Below are positions 55,601 through 64,000 of a stretch of 64,000 bases of DNA, in pieces. The translations under genes and the position numbers were made by a program. This DNA is from Mimachlamys varia (Eukaryota > Mollusca > Bivalvia > Pectinida > Pectinidae): assembly GCA_947623455.1 (NCBI GenBank), contig OX392534.1, forward strand, positions 36,709,426 through 36,773,425. The letters are read 5' to 3'. Numbering within the stretch: the stretch's first letter is position 1; the number at the start of each line of letters is the position of its first letter. The notes under the pieces were generated by a model. That model was not told the origin of the DNA and did no database searches. It saw only the letters and a list, made by a program, of their open reading frames with translations.

Positions 55601-57825
55601 TCTCTCGAATTCAAACAGATATCCCTCCGCTACTATCACATTCTCCCCTGACTGCAGTCTCTCTAATAGACCTTAAAGAAAATAAAGCACTTCCGGATTA
55701 TTTTTACTCCTGTGTTTTGTTTTTGTTTTTGTTTTTTTTTTTTTCAAGAATAATGCCGGTTCTCACTTCGAGAACGTGATATTTTCTTGGATGTTACATT
55801 TATTAACATGGCGGGTAAAGAAGGATACGCTTACTCTTCCGGAACACATGATCTTATTCTCTTGTGCTTTTAACGATCTCCATGTAGATTTTGCTTTGTT
55901 CATATTTTGCCCCTAGTTTAATCGATTTTGAGTTCGGATTATTGTTTGGTTAACGCTTCCGTACTCTCTAAAACATTTTCCCTTTTACTTATTCAAAGGT
56001 CTCCTTGTAAATCTTTCCTTTGCTAACATTTTGTCTGTCGTTAAAACGATTTTGAGTTTAGATTTTGGTTCGTTGACGCTTCGGTATTCCTTGATTTTTA
56101 TTATAACTTTTTTTTTCGAAATTTTGAATAAGAACGGTTGACGAAAACTGATGACAATTATTATTTGATACTGTACGAATGAAAAAATGGATCGAAGAAG
56201 ATGGGTCGAGCGTAAGTATGACTGTGGTGCAGAGTTTAAAAAAGATGCAGTGAATGCTTATGTGTGTTGTATGAATTGCAGTGTAAAAGAAAGGCAGGTG
56301 AAGTCTGATAATACTCAAGATCGTGTTTAATGTGTAGTTTAAATGGCAAGGGTAGTCAGATTATCCTTGAAAAAAAATACTAGGGAAATACTATTTATAC
56401 AATGTACATATTGCATATATGATTCGAGTCAGCATAATATTCTAAGTATAATATTCAGTTATCAGTTTTCTGAAAATATTAACAAGGACGTTATCGTCGC
56501 CATAGCAGAATTGTCACCCTCATGTGAGCAGACACATACACACTTATTGTGTTTTAAACAACCGATCGTGATTCAGAAAGTAATGTTTTGACCCGATGAC
56601 CATTCTTGGTGGAACTACGAAGTATATATTCGTTCTCATCTTCAGATTATGTTATGTTAGTCATGTACATGAAAAAATGATATTTTATCAGAGACGAAAT
56701 CGTTTTGTAATACATTATAACATAACAAAATAAACAGAAGGCCACCACTGGACGACAAAGTCGGTTTTAACAAATAATAAGTTATGCGCGAAATGCAGCC
56801 AAACGTTTACAGTGTTGTTGATCAGATACATTAGAAATAACCAAAAGAAACTTTGTTTCTCTGTCTCGACGTTAAAAAAATCAAATTATTCACTCGACAT
56901 ATGTCAGTCGTGATAACTATCAGTATGCATTATGTTATAATTTTGATATATATACAGTACATACGTCTGGTGATACAGCTGTGATGTCTATTAGTAGGGT
57001 GTCAATCGAAATCTATCAATACCACCATTTAAATGCATTCTCCTATATTATTCTAAATGGATCGCACAAGGCCATGTCTTCTTAAGCAAACACATACTAT
57101 TCAAAGTGTTATTCCCAACAAAATACATGTTCAAGTTGTAAAGGTATAGCATTTCGTCATTAAAAGGACTAAGAAAAGATTTATAACTTTTAAAATTGTA
57201 TCAAACTATAGGACATAAAAACTGAAAGTAAGGTCCAGAAATCAATAAAGATGTAATATAAAGACACTTTATGTGTACTATACACTGGAATAATAGTCGG
57301 TTAATTTCTTAATTGTCAAAACCAAATTAGATAAAATACAAAAGCTTTAACAAAATCATCATCTGAACTCAAAATCGATTAGACTAGAGGCAAACTATGA
57401 AAAAAGGAAAGATTCACACAGAGACCCCTGAAAACGTACCTGAGAAGCGTCGTCTGTTTCTATGCAATGCTTATCTAAGCCACATCAGAATATGCATACT
57501 AATTAACATAAGACTATTTGTATTTGAATTATTGATGCTAGTCTATTTCATTTAACAGCCATTATTACAATAACACATTTGTTTTTATCGCAAACTCATA
57601 AAGTTGAATTTATACCAGTGAAATATTATTTTGTATGGCATATTACAACTACCAACAAATTTTAAACTAATGACAGCATAGATACGCTATGCAATCAACC
57701 ATCATGTATATTATTTTCAGGTCAACTTATTATCTGTTTCCATTAAAAATACACTACTACAGAGTTATTACGTATATTTAAACAAAATGTATAAACATAG
57801 CAAACGACTTACCTCTAGCGGCCAT
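52678..57825 (-). CDS. Betaine-homocysteine S-methyltransferase-like, copy B, seven exons, 345 aa
   Basis: Exons on minus: 57825-57813, 55671-55481, 55145-54951, 54715-54604, 53764-53589, 53409-53328, 52946-52678. Every exon has the same length as in copy A (13/191/195/112/176/82/269), so the two are tandem duplicates. The first exon encodes only MAAR plus one base. Zinc-site motifs are GINCSRGP and [10 protein letters not shown]. As in copy A the human DGG is AEG and AGPWTPE is AGSYVPE. Exon 3 is about 94% identical to copy A by hand count, exon 7 about 82%. Intact, no stops. Function: methyl transfer to homocysteine or a related thiol is the family role; the true donor is open. Confidence 0.92.
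55745..56100 (+). repeat. Element R tail fragments, BHMT-B intron 1
   Basis: Two adjacent partial copies of the tail: CTTACTCTTCCGGAACACAT and TTTTGCCCCTAGTTTAATCG (to about 55970), then a second shorter copy ending GCTTCGGTATTCC (to about 56100). Confidence 0.65.
57325..57480 (-). repeat. Element R tail fragment, BHMT-B intron 1
   Basis: AACAAAATCATCATCTGAAC, AAAATCGATTAGACTAGAGG and GAAAAAAGGAAAGATTCACA, the reverse complement of the tail above. Confidence 0.65.
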
Positions 57826-57829
57826 TTCG

Positions 57830-60525
57830 AGTCTTAGTTAAGCAGACATATAACAGTTGCTTTATATCTATGTAGGACATATGATAATGTCAAGGTAAAA
57901 TGGTTTCTATTTTCAAAGCAGATACCTTATCTGTGTAATAGGAACATAGCGTCTAGTTTAAATAGCGAAGGTGATGAAAACAAGGTTAATGTTTTCTCCC
58001 AATCTTGAAACCAGTGTTGCTGTAAGTATATAGCTATAAAACCACTGAGCATGACGCTAGAATACAAAGGAGTGTATATTATATGTCGTCTGATGAAAAA
58101 TACGATATGTGTGGGTTTACGTTTGAATATCGAGAAAATGAACTTCAATTAATTGGATTCGTCATCATGAATGTGAGATTGTATATATGTTGGGAAGTAC
58201 CCATTCGCATTGTGTTTGGCACAACACGACATAAGGTTCAATTTCAAATAATTTGGGAAGAAATTTGCTTGGTTTGTTTATGTGTGTGTCACATCTATAC
58301 ACATGTATGTACAGTCGAGGTTTGCTATCAGTTTCCGTACAACAGAGTTGTTTCCCCTTGCTACACTTTGCCTTCATCAATTAATTTCATGAAGATTGAA
58401 AAATAACAAAACCGGTTCATCTTTTAGTTTATGTCTGTTGCATATATCTCTTTTTCGTTGCTCCCGAAGTTGTTTTTGATTTTGTTTGTTTTTTATTTAA
58501 CTTTTTAAATAATAGAAATTTCATCTCATTTTGAATCAGAAAATTACATCCTGAATAATTCTCAGTAAACATATCAGAGATTGACTAAAGCCACGCTCTT
58601 TCAAGGCTTTGCCTTTTTCATATTACATGTTAAATAGTATTGTTTTTCATGATACTTTACAAAACTGTTTTACTGATGTTAATACATATACCATTTCGAA
58701 AAAAGTTATTTCGATAAATTGTTAAATATATGAAAGATCCAAAGGAATTGTAAACGTTTTTGACTATTATCATAACTTAATTATTGATATACTGCGATAC
58801 GAAATATGGCGGTAATGGCAACCTTTCCATATGCTGATAAATATTGCATCATTTTTCACAGTTTAGAGTTGTTTATATAAAATAAGTCAAAGGAATACTT
58901 TCATAACTTTTAATGAATTATATTCAGGAACATGCGCACGTCTTTCTACCTTCTTCACATCACTACCTATCATTCACATCTATTTGTAGGCAACATACGT
59001 ATTATGTACTCTTGAAAAAGTACAAACACTGAAATAACACAGGAACCGTGATGCGTTTCAACATAATTATGTTTTACATATACAAATACAGTTTACTCAA
59101 ATGCATAAATTGAAATATACACTTACTACCTACAATGTATATATGGCTAACAGTATTTTAAAGAAATGATATAACTTATATTAAAATGTTGGCTTGTTAG
59201 TAAAATACAGTCTTTATATTGCATTAATGTAAACGTATTTATTTTAGTCACTCAAATTTGAGCGCAAAACAGGATCAAAACCGATAAGCGCAATTATCAA
59301 TTGGCACACTGATTTTACTTGCTGTATACATTTAAGCAATATACAGAAAGTAAATTAGCGCAATGAAAATGCGGGATGCTTTTAGCACGAAAAATCGCAA
59401 AAATAAGTAAGCCGATAAATATGTTCGTTTGAAGAATACAGTTAAAAATTGCAATTAAAGGTACTATTTTGTCCATGCAATTTTATGTTCTGCTGAAATG
59501 AACAAATGAAGTGACTATCAGACGGCTGATGAAAGATGCTTTCTTCCGCTGATGAAATACAAATCACTCTTCTTGTAAAGTAATTCAACATATATGATTA
59601 ATATGTAAATGTAGCATAAGTAACGATGACTGTATGAAAATGAATTTAGTCAATAGTTCGAGGCAGTCCAACCCTTTATCAAAACACAAGCATAGAAAAA
59701 AGAACATGACTTGAAAATATGAAATGAAAAGAAAAACATTATGAGGCAAATTTCTTCGATCAGTTTGTGCCGAATACATATTACATCATGATTGTAATTT
59801 AAAACACACAACAAAATGAACACATTGTTCATAGCAAGTAATATGTTCTTACTCAGCTATACCAACTAGCTACCACATCATTTTCTTTTTTCCATTGCAT
59901 AATTTGTTTCGAGATGACCAACCTTGATATCCATTAAAGTAAATCTAATGCTGGACATAATATATCAAATAACACAAATATATGCATATATTAATATATA
60001 TCTCGTTTTTTTTAACAATTTACTTTCAAATTATCAACTGCCTGTGTATGAAAATATACAAATGTGCGAGAGAGTGAGTAATTATTTCCGTTAGACGGGT
60101 TAGTTCTGTCTCACAGACACGTATCATTACTTTGGCCAGTCTTTCTCCTTCCTTGCCACACTCATATCCTAAATCATTATTCCTCTCTCCGGATAAACAG
60201 ATTTTAGAGGACACCTGTGTCAACTGTCAACACTTCTTTCTAACATACATGTAGATATCGCTGTTTGAACGGTTTAGTATCTTGATGAAGCGTAGCAATG
60301 GAATTGAATAAATGCTTCCTTTCCACACTCATCCTTAATCACTATACCTCTCCATGACAACAAGGTTTATGAAAACAAGTGTATTTCTTACCATTAAATC
60401 TTCTTTCTAACAAGGATGTCACTGTCTGAACGGTTTAACATTTTGATGAAATTAGTAATGGTAATATATGTATGCATTTTATGAAAATATCACCATTTTC
60501 TCGAAGTAGATTCAGATAACAGGCG
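57830..60525. other. Intergenic region between BHMT-B and the mucin-like gene
   Basis: AT-rich, no repeat family recognised. Open frames such as 58083-58406 on + and 59585-59832 on - show no domain and have intergenic composition. Confidence 0.5.
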
Positions 60526-60531
60526 ATATTT

Positions 60532-63500
60532 TTAAGATGTAGGATTTACATTGACTTTCACTCTCGTGTTGCTGCTCTTCCGCTGGTGATTGTTCATTTC
60601 AAAATATAGAGAATTTTCAAAAGATTGTGCCGGAAACGCGTCACTAACACCAGAATTTGGCCTTGCCACAACATCCTTTTGTCCCATTCCAACAGACCTG
60701 AAAATAAAAAGATAATAATTCCATGCAATTAAGAAAATAACTTTTCTAACATAACTTTATGATGCATGTATAAGAAAACACGAAATAAAATGAAATGATA
60801 ATGATAAACAAACAAGAATTGTATGGTAGATTTATCATATAATATTGTATTAACACCTCTATAAATGAAATAGTTCAGTACTAGCCTGCAGATTTTCATT
60901 AATGAAACCTGAATTACTTATAAGCAGAAGACACTTGTTCCTATGTTTTATTATCTAGTACTTAGATACATGACCAAGGACATGCATGTAAAGCTTTCGT
61001 TTGTTCATATGTTGCCCCTAGTTTAATTGATTTTGAGTTTTAATTTTTGTTCCGGTTATGGTTTTGTTGAAGCTTTGGTATTCTCTGATTGTATTTATAG
61101 CTTGTGATATATATATCATATTGAGTTATCATCAATTGTTATTTTAGATGTAACACTGATGTTGCTTACCTTTTCCTCTTATATACGATAAAAGCTGTTA
61201 GGAATATACACATGGCGATGATAACGACGAAGATGACGAGGACAACATACCAGTTGTCATGGATCCAGCTGGAGTGCTGGAAGACAAAAAAAAACATTTT
61301 CTCAAATAATGACCAATTCAGTAGAATTAACTCAAAATAGTCATTTGGATACATTGATAATGAATTCGTATCACAAAAACAAAATTTACAACATTGAAAT
61401 TTCTCAAAAACAACCACTTAATAGCTAAGTATCAAAGGAAAATGTGTGTATTGTTTGTATTTATATTCAGCAAACATTAAGAAAGGTGTAACGATGGTAT
61501 CAATTTGTTTCATGTAGTACTTTTACAGTAAACTTCGTTTTTAAAGAAGCCAGTCCGACCATAAATAAAACTTGATAGAATCCGGACTTCGTAAAACACG
61601 ACACCAGTTTTAAAATCACTTGCATAACAATACAAAATCATCCATCTTTGACACTGATTAAAGTGTTCATTCTAACGACAAAAGACATTATCATGACTTA
61701 GCTGTATTCAACACAAAGCTTTTTAAAATTTTGAAAAGAAAACAATAAACGGTTCGACTCTAGACATTCACTACCGATTCTTTGTATTTCCAACCTTGAA
61801 TGAATGAATTTATTTTGCTAACTTTTGTTTTATTGAAGGATATTGACAATATTTGTGCTTTTGGCCCGGTAATATAGTTTATGTACTTACGCCGTCAAGG
61901 AGAGGAGCGGTCTTAGGGACTCCTTCACGGTAAATAGGCAAGGGGATGTATTGTTCCAGCACCTCGACTTCCGTCTCCTGGAACACTTTTTGTATAGTCT
62001 CTGGTTCAACTTTGTTGCCATTTTCTTCCACACGCACCAAAAGTTTGGTGACTAATTCTCTGTTTAAAAAACAAAACAGAACAATACTTAAAGAAAAGAA
62101 TTAGGAAGAACCACCAATAAGAGGCTGCGATCAATCCTACTTTCTGTTACTCGGGGCAATTTCGCTGCAGCTTGGTTTTGGTCCTGTACTATTTTGCACT
62201 AACTCCCAAGGCGATAAGCGACATTATCAGTATCGTGAATAGAAATAAACAGCATAATACACATAGAATTTAAATGAAAAGGGAAAATTAAAAAAGGGTG
62301 AAAATTGATATCATGGATGCAGGGCGAAAATTTGACCAGGTGAAACTTTTTCGGGATACAGTAGTATAAATAAGGTAGGGAACATAAAATTTCTATCTTA
62401 CAAAACGTATAAAAGAATAATATATAAATGGATTGAAATAGAATATCTACCGTATTTGTCGTAAAATGTTGTAAATGTTAGTTCCCATTTTATCATATAT
62501 ATATGCTTAACAATTTGAAATACTAGACAACATATTAAAGATTTGCAATTCTTTATCTTTTCATCCCGAAAAAGCATTGGTTTCTTGGTTGAGGATGTTT
62601 TAGGAAGATTATTTTTTGTTCATAATCAACACATATACACTTCTCAGACATGTTCATTTAAAACAATACGAACAAGCCACGATGTAAATTCTGGAATGAA
62701 TTAATACGTACCCATTCGGAAGTATTGCTGGTTTATAACTGATGACGACCTCTACTTTGCCTTTTAAATTCAATAGCTCCTTAAGAAGATTCAACATTCC
62801 TTTCCGGACGTCTTCCCTGTTATCTCCGAGTAATCTCCCTTTGAGTATAATGGACGCTATCCTCAATGCTGAATTAACAAAAATCGTTACATCACAAACA
62901 AATATGGATATATCATAACACTTATCATTCCTAATTTTGTCTAATAATGTATCTTTTTGGGTCTCTAATTCGTAGAGAAACTCAAATATTTATTTAAGGA
63001 TTAACTTGAATCTCTTTATATGTTTGTTGTGTTAAAACTCCATACCATAAAAAGATAAATTTAAGTTAATCCTTTCAATTTAATGTATATACTGCAAACA
63101 AAACTTTTTTGATGGACTCTTTTCTCTACAAATTATTACACTGCTGCATCAGCCAATCAAAAGCGACACTGTAAACGGCGACGTCATTTTATTACAATAC
63201 TGGCTCATAACATAATTTTTTAAGCCAATGGAAATGCTTGTTCCAAATAAGATTAAATTAACGAGTAATATCGCTAGTTAATGTGCCCCCTCTCCCGTAG
63301 CAGACAAACACTAGAACGTTCCAGGACAGACAGAAATTTGATTTAGATATAGCTGTAACGCAGGACGCATCCCAACCACACAGAATCTCATATACTTAAT
63401 TAAAACGAAAGCGTAACAATCTGAGGCCAAGGATTTTAACACAAATCTTTCCGTGCTTAATTTTACACCCCAAATACTTTTGTTTTTATACTTATTTGTT

Positions 63501-64000
63501 ATTATTTTCATAATGATCTATAAAGATAAGGTTTTTTTTCCAGTTTTTAACTTAACTACAGTCAACATTGTTAAACAATGTTGAAGGCGTAATTATGGTT
63601 TTATCTCTGTTGTAAGGGTATCCCTAATAACTAATAAAATAAATAGTATTGGTCGTTAGACAATTTTCTACAGGGAGAATACTACCACAATGTTTTATTA
63701 TACATTATAAAAACAATACCACTTTCTGATATAATTATTAATTTTTCCAACATACTTAGGATAACCACAACCACAGGTGTTCCTTTGTTTTTACCTGTTG
63801 ACGTTTCAGGAAGTTGTGTTGTTGTTTGCAATATCTCTGTATCGTTTACAGTAGTGACGTCAGTCGTTTCTCCTGTAGTCATTTCTCCCGTCGTCGTGAC
63901 GACAATTACAGTTGTCGACTCTATAAACATTGGTGTCGTCATATCCGTTATATTGCATACGTCACCAGTGATACCGTCAGGACATGTACAGGAAAATCCG
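60532..64000 (-). CDS. Mucin-like single-pass membrane protein, 3' part of gene
   Basis: Exons on minus: 64000-63795 (runs off the window), 62868-62712, 62059-61891, 61276-61170, 60697-60532; all GT-AG and in phase. In order, the protein shows GFSCTCPDGITGDVCN, the end of an EGF-like domain; a stalk with 19 Thr in about 49 residues, likely O-glycosylated; about 105 residues (LRIASIILKGRLL to YIPLPIYREGVPK) with the length and alternating pattern of a SEA-like module, though I see no GSVVV cleavage motif; a membrane span WYVVLVIFVVIIAMCIFLTA; a KRKR stop-transfer; and a 56-residue tail with YFEM. A secreted-face adhesion or mucus role is inferred from architecture only. The N-terminal part lies outside the window. 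Confidence 0.75.
60975..61100 (+). repeat. Element R tail fragment, mucin-like gene intron
   Basis: CATGTAAAGCTTTCGTTTG, TTGCCCCTAGTTTAATTG and TTTGGTATTCTCTGATTG match the tails at 52.0, 55.9 and 56.1 kb. It lies in the last intron. Confidence 0.65.

Noticed and set aside
58083..58406. 107-codon frame on +
   Set aside because: No recognisable domain, no splice context, AT-rich intergenic composition; cannot be supported as a gene.

Overview
The window looks like nuclear DNA of an invertebrate animal, most likely a bivalve mollusc. The genes are AT-rich, with short exons, long introns and GT-AG splice sites. The interspersed repeats (tandem repeats inside inverted termini, tRNA-headed SINEs, TTAA-flanked MITEs) are of the kind I associate with bivalve genomes. 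The species assignment is inference. Bacterial features such as operons or ribosome binding sites are absent.

Genes, left to right. A two-exon BTB/POZ protein (309 aa) lies on + at 4532-9652. A complete eight-exon phytanoyl-CoA dioxygenase gene (PHYH, 329 aa, peroxisomal fatty-acid alpha-oxidation) lies on - from 26016 down to 14930; its first exon carries a PTS2 peroxisomal targeting signal. Two tandem seven-exon betaine-homocysteine methyltransferase-like genes (345 aa each, identical exon lengths) lie on - at 48742-43192 and 57825-52678. The 3' half of a mucin-like membrane protein gene (EGF end, Thr-rich stalk, possible SEA-like region, membrane span, short tail) runs on - from the right edge to 60532. 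Exon junction phases were checked by hand and agree in all five gene models.

The rest is mostly repeats. A 56-bp satellite fills 107-1614. Five copies of a 0.37-0.39 kb TTAA-flanked MITE (family A) occur, one starting 11 nt inside a PHYH intron. A second TTAA family (B, 1.75 kb) has two copies; one has swallowed a 560-bp foldback element. PHYH introns hold three elements with internal tandem repeats, a pogo-like MITE and a tRNA-like sequence. From 26.9 to 37.4 kb is a nested pile: a broken CR1/L2-like LINE, a 97-bp satellite split by a 3.8-kb LINE (itself split by a 543-bp element with a 9-bp target duplication), and a 1.1-kb TIR element carrying a tRNA-like sequence. The BHMT region holds fragments of one reverse-transcriptase element and a 1.5-kb Tc1-like transposon about 100 bp upstream of the first BHMT start codon.

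Functionally the genes do not form a pathway. PHYH acts in peroxisomes on branched-chain acyl-CoA, and the BHMT-like pair belongs to one-carbon/sulfur metabolism but has changed residues at positions that bind betaine and homocysteine in human BHMT. All sequence comparisons were made by eye; no database search was possible.
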